DNA from: Morinoia aosen
Lineage: Eukaryota; Arthropoda; Malacostraca; Amphipoda; Talitridae
Assembly: GCA_030386875.1 (NCBI GenBank)
Contig: CM059563.1
Span: 32,774,139 to 32,838,138 of the forward strand
Direction of reading: 5' to 3'
Length of the DNA stretch: 64,000 bases
This document shows, in pieces, positions 22,254 through 33,324 of this stretch. Under the pieces are notes generated by a model. That model had not been told where the DNA came from and did no database searches. It saw nothing but the letters and a program-made list of their open reading frames with translations. Position 1 is the stretch's first letter, and every line of letters starts with the position of its first letter. The translations under genes were made by a program, and so were the position numbers.

Positions 22254-22736
22254 TGAGCGAGTGGCCATTTTCCTCACTGAAAATGCAGAGATTGTTTAAT
22301 TTTGTGTGGAAAATTTTCACAAGGTAGTCAAAAGGTTGTCAACTAATTGCAAGAAGTGAAATTGGAGCGCACTCCTTTTTATTTCAGTGCGTGGAAGACA
22401 CATTTATTGATATTCATTCGTTTCCTCGAAATATTTGTACAGAAATATTCAACACCAGGAAGCTCATCTGCACTGCATATAATTTGATCACATAATAAGC
22501 ATCATCTGACATTCGATTTAATTTTTCCCTGTTGAGCCTATCTCCATTTATTTGCTCTCATAATTGACGTTTTTAAGCCCTGGAAAAATCTGTAATTTTA
22601 AAATAACACTGAAGACATGCCACATGTTCACTGTATTATGGAAGAGCAATGACAGATGATAATAACTTCGTTTAAGGGTAAATTGAAGAACGCTGGATTT
22701 CTTGTTTCTAAGATTTGTTGACGCGAGTCTTGTTAA

Positions 22737-22980
22737 TGCCAAGAAACGTCATCGTCAATTTGAATGACATACTCATCGCCTCTGATACTGAGAAAAAACA
22801 TTTAAACGATGAGTCCACCGATCTTTCCCTTCTCCCTCAACACAAGTTGAGTCTGTAGGCAGACAAAAGTAGCTTCTTTCAGAAAAAACTTACTTTCCTT
22901 GGGTACGGGGTGAAATCGGACGGTATACTGCCTCCTGCTGACAGGGTAGCAGCAATTTCCGACTGCGCCCATCCTCTGTA
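22737..22980 (+). mobile_element. Gypsy pol fossil fragment (G1-like)
   Basis: Plus-strand piece of Ty3/Gypsy reverse transcriptase, closest to the pol of element G1 in this window. It covers the region from the catalytic core to just before the RNase H link. It is short, broken and has no LTRs attached. It joins a block of about 110 bases (22974-23090) that also occurs, reversed, at 37595-37732. Confidence 0.85.
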
Positions 22981-23090
22981 CAGAAAACTTACAGGATTTC
23001 CTGTAATCGTTTAACGTCTATTAACTTTAAGCTTTTTTTTTCATGAACTTAAATTTTAACACTAAATTTAAATAATACTAAACTTATAGG
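22974..23090 (+). repeat. dispersed block shared with 37.6 kb
   Basis: CTGTACAGAAAACTTACAGG, then CCTGTAATC, TTAACTTTAAGC-like and ATGAACTTAAATTTTA stretches. They match the reverse complement of 37595-37732 in the same order. Identity unknown. Confidence 0.7.
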
Positions 23091-23134
23091 CGGAGCGGCA
23101 ATAATGCTTGAACATGTTTGAATGCAGAAACGCT

Positions 23135-24307
23135 TGGCTGTTCACACGACAAGCGAAGCGGAGCGGCACGCTCGGGAAATTCGTTGGGATTTTTTGACGC
23201 TCGCGGCGAGCGTTTCTCCTCGGCTCCGCCTTTGGATCGTCATATCTTACAGGGGTAGAATTGTCGTTTGAGTTAGAAAAAATCTAATATATAACTAGTA
23301 ATTTGTACAACTAATCATATAACAACTGTAACTGATAGTGTAACATGTAATATTTTAGTGAAATTTTGCCCATTTGGGTTCATTAATCATTGATTTCTAT
23401 TTTCTTCTGCTTTCTCTGATAAGTTACTTTATTATTGCTTCAGTTTAAAAAATTTTATTTTATTTTTTTTGTTATGTAGTTTCATTTTTCTTGTGATGCT
23501 GTGTATTTTATTTTATGATCTTGCTTATGGAATAATTATGTACGATTTTTTAATAAAGTTTTCATTTTTTCCGTAAAATGGTAGGAAAAGGAGGCCGTAT
23601 GATGATGAGGAGGACTCAATGAGTGTCAAATACACAATAAGCTGCAAAATTTTATGAGCTTGGGTGATTTTTTCCAATACTAACGGAAAACAAATCAGTA
23701 TTTCGAGAACTATTTGGTCAGGAAAAGTCAGAATTTGTCAGTATTTTCCACTTAGCTTTCTCTGGCACAACCCTGAATTTCTGAAGGGAATTACTTTACT
23801 TGCACTTACGTTTAAGTCACCACAAGACTTTTTTTGTTCGTACTGGCCTACGAAAACCTGTAGTAATATAAAGTGATACAGCCTATATGGAAAGACTTTA
23901 ATTTTGCTTAAACTACTTTGCTTTACATGTATCCTCAATAAAAATTTGTGAATTGTTACTGAACAGCAAATTTATCTTATCTCGTTGGAAATTTTTCCTT
24001 CGATAAGGGATTGTAGTACACCAAAAGTAGCCGGTTTCATCCGTAAATACTCGTAGAATTGCGATTCATCTCTCCTCAGTGCTTCGAAGAGATAGTGGTA
24101 TTCTCCGTGGCGATCTCTCCTCATGTTGATGGGATGGATCCAGTGTTTCCGTTCCTGTTTCTTGCCGTCGTGCTACAGAAACGCACTCACGGAACGCTCC
24201 ATAGCGACTGATGCTTGTGTAGGTCGCTCTGCTCAGCTCACATGTGAACACACGCGCCGCGCCGCTCTGCTCCGTGCCGCGCCGCTCGTAGTGTGCACGC
24301 ACCCTTA
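23135..24307. mobile_element. possible Harbinger remnant
   Basis: GGCTGTTCACACGACAAGCG at about 23141 and the reverse complement of the right end, GGGTGCGTGCACACTACGAG at 24304, agree at 18 of 28 aligned positions. They have the GTTCACAC look of Harbinger termini. The right end abuts TTA (24305-24307), but no matching TTA lies at the left. The interior is AT-rich in the middle and very GC-rich near 24060-24300. The GC-rich small frames there are not convincing genes. Confidence 0.4.
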
Positions 24308-24308
24308 T

Positions 24309-24480
24309 GCCGGGGCCACACTAGGCTAACGTTCGTTCGTCAAATGAACTCCGTATGTCAAATGAACACTGGAAGGCCCGTTCGATCATCATTTGATGAA
24401 TGGATGCTCGTCATTTCGTGAAAGGTCGTCGGAGGTTTTCGGTCACCAAATGAACTACGTAGAACAAAGATGGCGGACAG
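24309..24480 (+). repeat. left TIR and subterminal repeats
   Basis: After the 15-base terminal repeat come several copies of a GTCAAATGAAC-type motif in both orientations (about 24342, 24357, 24390, 24450). The right end has the same motif at about 31430-31450. In Harbingers such subterminal repeats are the likely binding sites for the Myb/MADF partner; that role here is inference. Confidence 0.7.
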
Positions 24481-25070
24481 TGTTGACGAGTTTCGCAGCT
24501 GTTATGTTGACATTATATTATGATTGCGGCCATATTTGGCTTGAGATATACTTATAATGTGGATGTGAGATGTTTTCATGGTGGTACCCTTGTGCAAAGC
24601 ATTGAAATTAGGTGCTAGGTCTTGCAGTTCAGTGAAAAACCAAGTGGCCTGTTATCAAACAAACTAAACATTAATTTACAACAATGTTGACACATTTTAT
24701 GCAAATGATTATATGATAAATACAAAAACTTTTGAGTTTTTAATCTCTTAGCATAGCTCATGAATACTGTTAACCAAATGACGTGTTAAAAATTTGTATT
24801 GCCTGTATTTTTATAGCAGTTCCTGTCAGTTTACTAGAATATGTTTATTTTCTTTTACTTTTGACATCTTCAATACTATTGAATAGAAGTACATTTAATT
24901 TTTCATATACAATCAAGTTTGCTGTAAAAGTGTTCTATTTATTTAGCCATTGTTTTGTAGAATAAACATTATATAAACATTATAAACATTATCATCCTTC
25001 TAATTTGAATGACTTTTAATTTGCAGATCCTAAATCATAAATTAGTTACAGATTAAAACTTCTATCAATT

Positions 25071-27600
25071 ATGTGGAATGTTGAGAACCAATCTCGACTA
25101 ATAGACATTGTGTCTAAGTACCCAGATTTTTGGGACCACCGAGCACCATTATACTCAAAGCGGAACGATCGAGCAATTCTGCTTCAAAAAATTGCCAAGG
25201 AATTCATTGAGAGCTTCTCTAGTCTTGATGGAGAGATAACACCTTCAGGTAAGTTTGATGATGTGTAAAATGTCTCAAAGGTTCATTTTCCTTTTTGTGC
25301 AGGCATTAAATTTGGTCAAATTATATAAATATTGTGAATGAACAGTTTTGAAATTCAATAAAGAAAGTGGTTATTTTAGGAGTGCAGTGTATGAAATTTT
25401 GAATGACTAATTTAATTCAGGTTAATTTGGCTGCTGTTAGCAACTGTACAAAAATGTAAAAATATTTTTTCAAAATTATTTACGCAATGTCAAATTTTAA
25501 GAATGAACAATGGCTCGGACTGAGAGGGGTGAAAAATTAGAGGAGTACCATAATTGCAAATACTTGAGCTAGCAAAAAAATTCAAAGTATTTTCAATTCA
25601 TGTTGCTCCTTTAATTTAAATAGAAATTACAACTAATAATGACTTGATCATGCTATAAGAAATCTACTGCGTTTTGTGGTGAACTTTAGTCAAATTTTTC
25701 TCCAGGATTGGTGCATAATCTTATAATTGAGCAAATAGTGTTTGATAATTTTTTTAACATTTACATTCCTTACTATGAGTATGAGCATGTCAACGTTGAA
25801 CACAGTATAAATGGAAAGTAGGGAAAATATTACCCACCAGTGTTGACAGGCAAACATTAATGATAAGGTTATAGGCTTAGAAAATGTTCATTGTGGTATT
25901 GTTGTTCTGTGGAGTACAGCAAATAGTATAAATGTTAGTGGTTGCCTATTCAAACTATTACACTACCAGTTTTTTATATCATGTTAGATTCTTAAATTTT
26001 ACTCTTAATTTTGAACAATAGTATTTTTTATTTTATGTTATGAATTGTAAATAATTTATTTGCAAGGTGTTGATCATCTTTGATGGAATAGGTTTGCTCT
26101 ATGTTGTTGTACTCATGAATTTGTACATTTTTTGCAAATGTGAAAATTAGTGCAGACAGTTGACTCTGGGTATTCAGTTTTTTGCTTGTGTTGAAAGATT
26201 ATGGCAGAAAAGTTAGAGATCTGAAAATGGGTGAGATTCCATGCAAGTTAATTTAAATTTAGGCAAGAAGTTTGTGGAAAAGTGTAGATTTATTACTCAC
26301 AGTTTTGGAAGTGAAGTAAGCATAACCTCATAGTGTTTTTTTTTTCTGAACCAAGTGAACACTTTGCTCCAGCATGGAGATTTCTAATTTGACTCATACA
26401 GTTAAGGTTTTATGAAAATTATTTTGATTACAGACAGGTGAATCTTTGTTGTCATGTGTGACCCTCATGCAACAGTCGGTTGCCCATTCAATTCTAGGAC
26501 AGTTAATATAAAGTTAGGTTTTTATTGCTCCTCTTTTTGAGTTCTTAATGAAATTCATAGAAAAGTTTTTCTTTCAAGAGCTATCATTTTCAGTGTTGAG
26601 TGACAAGTCATAGATTGTATGTACGTCTGCTATAAACATGGTTGTAGCATTACCTAATGATATTTCTTTTAACATATAATTGTTATTCACTTCACTTATA
26701 TTTTTCTACTTCTTCTGTTCTTCCCTAATATGTTATCTTCAATGAAGCTCATGCACTTCAGTATACAAACATGTACTATGTACTTGGCAAACCAAGTCTG
26801 TCACAAACACTAGAGCAAAAATTATCATTACCAGTACCTATATTAAATTGATGGTGTAACGGTAACTAAATTATGTTCATTTTTTCAGACGTTCAAAAGA
26901 AGTGGTCATCTCTACGCAGCTACTACTTGCGGCTCCGTGCATCCGAAAGGGTGAAACCATCAGGGTCTGGAGCTGTGGAGAGCAAGCCTTGGATGCACTC
27001 AACCCAGATGGCTTTTTTGTCAGATTGTGTGCAACCAGACACCAGCATGAGCAGCTTGAATATTCATTCAAGTGATGATTTTGTTTCAGCTGTTTCAAGG
27101 GGAAATCAAATTGAAGAGCCCCTTCAGAGAGTATTGTTGTGTCAGCAGATTGGTTTCATGAAGATCCAGACAATACTATTGAGACTCAGTTAATGAGCAC
27201 TGCGGTCGAAATCGATAACGACATCGTTCATGTCAGTGAGCCAATGTCAACACCAGAAGCGGCTCTATAAGTGGGTCCAAACCCAAAAATTGTGGTGCCT
27301 ACTCCAAGGCCTTCTCCTGTGGAAGATGCATGTACTGATGTCAGTGGCAGTACCGGGGGATGTTGTAAGCGCAAAAGAAATAAGAAAGATGAGACCAACA
27401 TTTTAACTACGGTGGAGTCATTTCATGAGAAATTCCTAAATGTTGTTGAGAGTTCGTTGGCATCAAAAAGGAGTACTGGAAATGACCATTACATTACCAA
27501 AGCTTGCTGTGAACTTGTGCGGGGTAAAGTGAATGGTCTTGCGGAAGAAAAACAAATGGAATTCATGTCAAAACTTGTTAAACTATGTTCTGAGAATTAA
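25071..27600 (+). pseudogene. Harbinger MADF-domain DNA-binding protein
   Basis: Partner protein that in PIF/Harbinger elements brings the nuclease to transposon ends. Exon 1 (25071-25248) encodes the first half of a MADF domain (RLIDIVSKYPDFWDHRAPLY) and ends TTCAG|GTAAGT. Exon 2 starts at 26889 after TTTTTTCAG, restoring SDVQKKWSSLRSYYLRLR, the second half of the domain. The intron is 1,640 bases. Downstream, the reading changes frame around 27140-27165 and meets a TAA at 27268-27270. The C-terminal part (27271-27600) continues with a basic KRKRNKK patch, probably a nuclear signal, and a predicted helical tail typical of the family. With one shift and one stop the copy is broken, though an unseen intron in the linker could explain part of it. 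Confidence 0.8.
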
Positions 27601-27639
27601 CAAGAGTTAGATCTCATTTGCTGCCCCCTTCCCCTCAGG

Positions 27640-28500
27640 GGAATACAACTGTTGTATCAATGAGAATTAGCGCTCCCAGGGGGACTATGTGAGGGGCCGA
27701 GCTAAGGGTTAGGTAGGCTTCCTTTTTGTTGGAATAGAATAGGTTTTGTTTTGTTACAGATCATCTTTTTTCGGTTCACTGCTGTCCTGTTTTTCACCAC
27801 CTACTACTTTCTTCTTCAGCTTTTTCTTGTTTCATGAACTTCTTTCTTAGCTTACTGTTTCTGTGCACCTTGTGCATAGATTCCGCGTTCCCTCAATTCC
27901 ATACTAAATGGTGCCTTCCTCCTTCCTCTCTTAGAACATCTTTGTCGTGGTTAAGGGAGGCTAAAACGTTCATATATAATAATAATAATTGCTGGCCCCT
28001 TCAACAATATTCTTAAACTTATCTAAAAAGTCCTTCCCTGCCTAATTCTTAAGTTGTCATTTTTTTATATTTTAATGTATGAAAAGATCAATCAAGTTGT
28101 GCTTCATGGATGAAAATGGCATATCTAGGAACATCCTGAAACTATTCTATAATATGCTACGGACCATCTTTCTATTTTTGTTCCCTTCTGACCTGTTTTT
28201 CCCTCCAAATACCTGACTCATAATTTTCATCTCGTTTCATAAAACTCCCCATTTGCTGTTTCCTTATCACGGGAACTATCTATTGTATCTATGGGACGTA
28301 ATGGTCCCAGACGGAGGATGTTAGGGCCCGAGCTAATGGCTAAGTAGGCCTTCTTTTTGTCGAAATAGTATTATTTGTTTTGTTTCACGGGTCATCTTTT
28401 TTTCGGCTTATTGCAATTTTTCGGCTAATTGCAACTTTTTTTCAGTACCTACCACTTTCTTCTTGCACTTTTATCTTGTTTAAAATTCCTTCCGAATTTG
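27640..28500 (+). repeat. dispersed repeat R, units inside Harbinger
   Basis: Related units at 27640-27990 and about 28150-28500 carry GAGCTAAGGGTTAGGTAGGC or GAGCTAATGGCTAAGTAGGC, a CTTTTTGT stretch, CTACTTTCTTCTT, and the end GTTAAGGGAGGCTAAAACG with a TAA-rich tail (27950-27990). The last part matches 61826-61985 and 62215-62300. It looks like tandem or successive insertion of one element with a microsatellite tail; class unknown. It lies between the two Harbinger genes. From 28500 to 29094 I recognise nothing. Confidence 0.65.
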
Positions 28501-29094
28501 CTGTTAAAATGCGCACGTAATCTTCTGTCGGAACGCTAATGCGTAAATAGATGACCAAAGAAATCATTCAATTTACCTATGGATGTGAACCATCGCTATA
28601 CGCTATAGATGCATGATGGTGGGCGTACGAGGACATTGAATAAACTATTTCAAATAGTCACAGATTTGTAAGCCAAGTATGAGTGTGAACAAAACTGTTT
28701 GTTTGGTAGCATTGGTTATTATTGTTTGTTATTAGAATGGATTTTTTTATATGTTAGGAAATTTGGCACATGACTTTTGCCACAATGTGTAAATGTGAAT
28801 TCAGATTATGGATATACAGTACAACCTGAACACATTATCTAGTATGCAGTAATTAGATTTCCTAAGTCCTGTAAATTTAGTTCTTTAGTTGGCCTTACTA
28901 AGTCAAATAATGATTTGTCAATGTTATTTTTTTCATCACGGAAAACTGGAGTAAAATTTATAAATTTTCTTTAAACAATTCATTTTGTTGATTAACCTAA
29001 TACATTCACTCCAACGAGGATTGCTAGAAAATAATAAGGAATCATACTTTACCAAGTAATTTTAATATCTTTAGGTCAAATTCCTGCAGTAGTG

Positions 29095-31360
29095 TTAGTG
29101 GAGTCCCAACATTTTATCCTGCCAGCACACAGCCCCATGGCTTGTGAAGTAATCCTTCAGCTGGTCTCGGATAGCTGTGGCTGCTGCAGTCGGTCGACCG
29201 CCTCGGTTTGCGATGGGCTGAAGTCCAGTGTTTTCACATCTCCAACTACCGGTTGTGCAGGAGCCAGTGATGATGTCCTCCTTTTCAAGAGCTAGCGGGT
29301 TGATGTAACGGAAGTCTTTTCGATCCTTCAGGTAATTTAATTGTGAAGAGCGCAACTTGCTAGAGTGATATACTGGATCCTCTCGACTGTAGTGTTTATG
29401 TCAGTACGGAAGACTCTGAACGTACTTGACAGGATACCGAATGCGTTTTCCACTGTTCTTCGAGCTCTAGAAAGTCTATAGTTGAAAACTCTTTGGGCGT
29501 GAGTAAGATTAGTACCAGGATAAGGCTTCATTAAACGAGTTGACAATGGGAACGCATCATCTGCCACTATGACATATGGAGAAAGCAACTTTGTCCCAGG
29601 AAGTTCACGAGTATGGGGCATGTTCAGGCTGTTGGAATCGATTGCTTGCTTTAAGGAAGATTTATTGAATACTCCTCCGTCAGATACTCGACCATTTGTT
29701 CCCGCGTCTACATAGAGGAATCGTAAGTTGGCATCAACCAAAGCTAAGAGCACCACACTAAACCTATTTTTGTAGTTGTAGAAGTGGCTCCCTGACTTCG
29801 ATGGTTGTTGAATATTCACGTGCTTTCCATCAAGTGACCCAAGACAATTTGGAAAATTCCATTGCTGATGAAATTCTGTAGCCACAGCTTCCCATTCCGC
29901 AGTCGTTTGAGGAGTATGCAGGTGTTCTTCTCTCAGTACTTCGTAAATGGCCTGAGTGCATTCAGCCAAAAGAGCAGTGAGGGTGCTGCGACCTACTCTG
30001 TACTGGAAATGCAGAGAAGCCCTGGTTTCCCCTGAAAAGGATGAATAATACCATTAATACGTGGAACATTATAAAGTAAATAAGATTAGAGGTGAAAATG
30101 ATCGCTTTCATTACAGGAAGGCAACTCAGAGCAGCCTATTCAGTGGATGCACGGTTCTAACTTGCACGTACCTGTAGCGAGGTATCTGAGGGTAATTCCG
30201 AGTCGATCACAAGCAGGGATGCATTTCCGGAACTTGGTGTCTTGCTTGCTGATTAGTGGGCCAACTTTGCCCAGCAAGTCTTGGAAGGTGTCTTCATCAA
30301 GACGAAGATACCTTCTGCAAAGAATAAGAAAACTTTTTCATAATTCTTGTTTGAATTAACCCGTCAAAAATGAGTAGCAGCAAAATTTTATGCCAGATAA
30401 AAGCATCATCATCTTACTATATTCGACAAAGACGATGGAGAAGACTTATCTTAAAACATTTTTATTTGAACGTTTCAAGCCCTAAGCTCATTTACAACCA
30501 AAAAAACTTTGAAGAAATGTAAAAAAATTCAAAACATGCACAATTTTGGCAGATTATAAAAGACAAAAGTTTAAGGCATAAATGGAGAAACCTCAACAGT
30601 TGGATAACTCCAATCCCTCCCTGATCGCTCAATTTGAGGGTTGCTGAGCGCAATCATCGAACTGGTATGATTGTTGGATGTCCTTCTCATTCCATTTCAG
30701 AGCATTGTGCAACCCGGCCGTGTGACCAAGCTGTTGTCAGCGATATACTCAAACTTTTACACTCCAACTCAAAAAATTTCGGTGTAAAACTTTCAGTCTT
30801 TCATAAGCTGAAACCGTCCCTCAATAGGATGCAGAGTTCATACCATCTCACATTAGCTAACAGATGAACTGTGAAAACTTTTATAATTGTTTCAATTTTT
30901 TAAGCATTGTTGTGAGTTACTTTAGCTTTTTTGTGCATGGTTTCATCTTCGATTTATGCCATAATTTTTTCCCTCTCATGATCTCCTAAAAATGTGCATG
31001 TATAAAACATTTTTTCTACATTCATTCGCAGGATTTTGGTGGAAATAATCTGCTACACAAAACAAACGTTTCAAATTATGATTTTCTCCGTAGGAACAAT
31101 CTAACTTACCTGTAATCGTTTACATCGGCAAGCAGATCTTCTCTCAATCGATTTGGATTGTTAACTCTATCTCGCCATGGTTTCACCCAACACTTTCTTT
31201 TAGGCTTCGCGGTTTTTGTAGTTTCATCAAATGCTGCTGTCACAAGAGTTGCTTCGACAGCAAATTTGTAGAGCTCACACACCATTTCCACGTCCTGCTC
31301 GTCCATATCGCAGACTGACTCCGGTTTGTTTACATTCGATGAACGTCGGATGCTCATCAC
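29095..31360 (-). pseudogene. Harbinger DDE nuclease (HARBI1-like transposase)
   Basis: Catalyses excision and insertion of the Harbinger element. Three minus-strand exons join cleanly. Exon 1 is 31360-31110 (MDEQDVEMVCELYKF, KCWVKPWRDRVNNPNRL; donor CAG|GTAAGT). Exon 2 is 30314-30172 (RYLRLDEDTFQDLLGKVGPL; after TTTGCAG). Exon 3 starts at 30031 after TTTTCAG (GETRASLHFQYRVGRSTL). The catalytic triad is visible in GSLDGKH (about 29830), VADDAFPL (about 29560) and RRTVENAFGIL (about 29450). After SCALHN a 5-base tandem duplication (AATTAAATTA, near 29335-29345) ends the frame. The remaining C-terminus YLKDRKDFRYINPLALE continues in another frame to 29095. Apart from that duplication the gene looks sound, so inactivation may be recent. 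Confidence 0.9.
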
Positions 31361-31439
31361 GAAGCTGAGTCAGAGCCACACACAGTCGTAATGTGGCCTG
31401 ACTTGCTTAACGGCCGTTTGACATGACGAGTGTCCGTCA

Positions 31440-31477
31440 TTCATTTGACGAACGAAAAATCGTAGTGTGGCCCCGGC
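31440..31477 (-). repeat. right TIR of the 7.17-kb Harbinger
   Basis: Reverse complement of the left terminus: CGTTCGTCAAATGAA followed outward by 8 differing bases and then GCCGGGGCCACACTA reversed, ending at 31477. Confidence 0.9.
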
Positions 31478-31844
31478 ATGTACCAGCACACTTCACTCGT
31501 CAACAGAATTTATCTTTGTTTGAAAAACCTACGCTGTCTTCATCTGCCTTTGCATCACCGGCAGAACCTCTCCTGCAACCAACTCAGGGGCGCTGGTGGT
31601 TTTCGTCCGTTCGCTGCCCTTCCATCGATGATCGAGCGGACGTAAAATGAGAGGCTGAGGCGCCTTCCTTGCTGCTGACTGCACCGCTCACCCGTTCACT
31701 CGTCTGACTGCGCTTCCCGGCATGTCCTGAGGCTCACGAGTACTTTGGAGGTTCGTAGATTATAAGTTCATGACTAATTACTTGCCATTCCGTGAGCTGA
31801 GTATTTAGGACAACGTCTCCCCATGCATTCTTGAGACTTATAAT

Positions 31845-32065
31845 AACTTTCTATAACTTAAAAACTATAACTTAATTTATAACTTAAAAACTATAACTTA
31901 CTATATAACTTAAAAACTATAACCTACTATATAACTTAAAAACTATAACTTGCTATGTAACTTAAAAACTATAACTTGCTATATAACTTAAAAACTATAA
32001 CTTGCTATATAACTTAAAAACTATAACTTGCTATATAACTTAAAAATTATAACTTACTATCACGA
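31845..32065. repeat. 26-bp tandem array in left arm
   Basis: About eight units of TATAACTTAAAAAC plus TATAACTTGCTA type. The matching array in the right arm (36915-37065) uses a related but shorter 19-base unit, so the arrays expanded separately after the arms formed. Confidence 0.85.
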
Positions 32066-32115
32066 TAACTGTACTAAACCAAAGATTAAAACGGAACTTG
32101 ACTAACTACTGCAAC

Positions 32116-33048
32116 TAAAGGACCTTTTACATTGACGGTGTCTTCGCGCTCCACACCGTCGCTCCATCCCGCTAGTCAAATAAGCTCCTCCCACAGCAAT
32201 GCAAAATGACCCTTATTGCCACGCTTACGGTAAGGAGCGGCAACATTCAGCATGCTAAATATTGGCGGTGTGCACTGCCAGTCAACAACATTCAGTTGCC
32301 CTTGAGACCATTGAGAGCATGTGTAGTCATGGCTTACATATTATGGAGTAAAGAAGAAATTAAAACTCCTACCGAAAAAAATGAAGAATTTTCATGTTTA
32401 TGGAACGTTAAGCCCGCAGAGTATAAAAACAGAGTGTCCAGAGAAGATGCTTATAAAACTAAAGCATCTTGCTTCCCAAATAATGATATTGCAATGGTTA
32501 AAATGAAAATTCAAACACTGAGAGACCTAGATAGGAAACAGCTCTCACTGTTCAAAAAAAACCGAAGAAATATACACTGCGTATGTAGACGTAAAATTAA
32601 TTACATTGTAATTAAAATTGCAGAATGTACATAGCTCTCAGGAAAAGTACTTCAAATAGACGAAAACATTCGGCAGGTGTCATTAGATGATTATTCAATT
32701 AAAAAAAAAGTAAAAAAAAGTACACCTACAAATTAGTAATTAGTGTATATTTTTTCTTTCCATTTTCAGTGTTTTTAGAAGGTAATTGGGTAGTATTCAA
32801 GTTTTTTACAATATTAGCGTTTTACTTCTGCAAATTATTCTATAAATATTCTGAAAATTATTCTGACAGTATTGCAAGAGCAATACTGACAATTACTGTC
32901 TCGAGGGAAGGAGCGTCGTATTGAGCAGCAATGTAATTAAAAGCAAGTCGGTGTGCACTGACGCTCAATCCTCTCGTGAGAGGAGCTGTAGAAAGTTCAC
33001 CGTCGCTCCACACTGTCGCTCCATACCGCTGGTGTAAAATGAGCTTAA
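32116..33048. mobile_element. Harbinger derivative, 927 bp, TAA duplication
   Basis: Element 32119-33045 is flanked by TAA on both sides (32116-32118 and 33046-33048). Termini AGGACCTTTTACATTGACGG and, reversed, AGCTCATTTTACACCAGCGG are imperfect inverted repeats. The other arm of the large inverted repeat keeps the uninterrupted site (GCAGCTAACTCTACAGAGC at about 36855-36875), which proves insertion and fixes the ends. It contains a MADF gene but no nuclease. Direct copies of GCTCCACACCGTCGCTCCAT near both ends suggest internal rearrangement. Confidence 0.88.
32329..32634 (+). CDS. MADF-domain protein of Harbinger derivative
   Basis: 101 residues from the ATG at 32329 (frame open from 32206). 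MAYILWSKEEIKT, then SCLWNVKPAEYKNRVSREDA and MVKMKIQTLRDLD form a MADF DNA-binding domain, of the type that partners the Harbinger nuclease. It is diverged from the MADF protein of the 7.17-kb element, so it belongs to another Harbinger lineage. It ends soon after the domain, lacking the usual linker and C-terminal region. It therefore may be a truncated remnant rather than a working gene. I chose 32329 because the residues upstream are non-conserved. Confidence 0.6.
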   Translation: MAYILWSKEEIKTPTEKNEEFSCLWNVKPAEYKNRVSREDAYKTKASCFPNNDIAMVKMKIQTLRDLDRKQLSLFKKNRRNIHCVCRRKINYIVIKIAECT

Positions 33049-33324
33049 CTCCACTGAGCACGGGTGCTTGCTTCCTATGACGGCACAGTCACAGACCGCA
33101 AGTCGAAAACCCGCCTGTCTACCAGAAGTCCGGCTTTGAAGAGTTCATAATTTTGTTGCCCTTAACTTTGGTGGTTTGCGCTTCTCGTTCAAATGTCGTT
33201 CCGACATTTCTCGCAATAAATTAAGCAATTTTTCCGATAATTGAATACCCATGTATTACTCTCCTCTATTACTAATCAATTTTTTCTATATCCTCAATGT
33301 TCCCTCAACCTTCGATGTTTCACA

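Larger units (their letters stand above)
24309..31477. mobile_element. PIF/Harbinger transposon, 7.17 kb, two genes
   Basis: Ends are GCCGGGGCCACACTA (24309) and its exact reverse complement (ending 31477). A second 15-base match, CGTTCGTCAAATGAA, lies just inside each end. The interior carries the two Harbinger genes in convergent orientation, a MADF DNA-binding protein (+) and a DDE nuclease (-), separated by nested repeats at 27.6-28.5 kb. The target duplication is unclear: AT lies on both outer sides, while the usual 3-base TWA is not visible. Both genes carry inactivating lesions, but the termini look usable, so non-autonomous relatives could exist. Confidence 0.92.
31530..33310 (+). repeat. 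left arm of large inverted repeat
   Basis: With its 927-base Harbinger insertion (32119-33045) removed, this stretch aligns in order with the reverse complement of about 36585-37360. Shared landmarks are CGGAACCTC-like, CGCTTCCCGG, GCTCACGAG, ATTACTTGCCAT, a TATAACTT tandem array, CACAGACCGCAAGTC-like, CCGCCTGTCTAC and AAATGTCGTTCCGACATTT. Arms are roughly 75-85% alike by eye. The left end meets the Harbinger right end at 31477; the right end meets a Gypsy scrap at 33325. No genes in the arm itself. Confidence 0.8.

Noticed and set aside
24066-24329. GC-rich overlapping frames on both strands
   Set aside because: Low-complexity GC-rich DNA at a probable transposon terminus; no motif.
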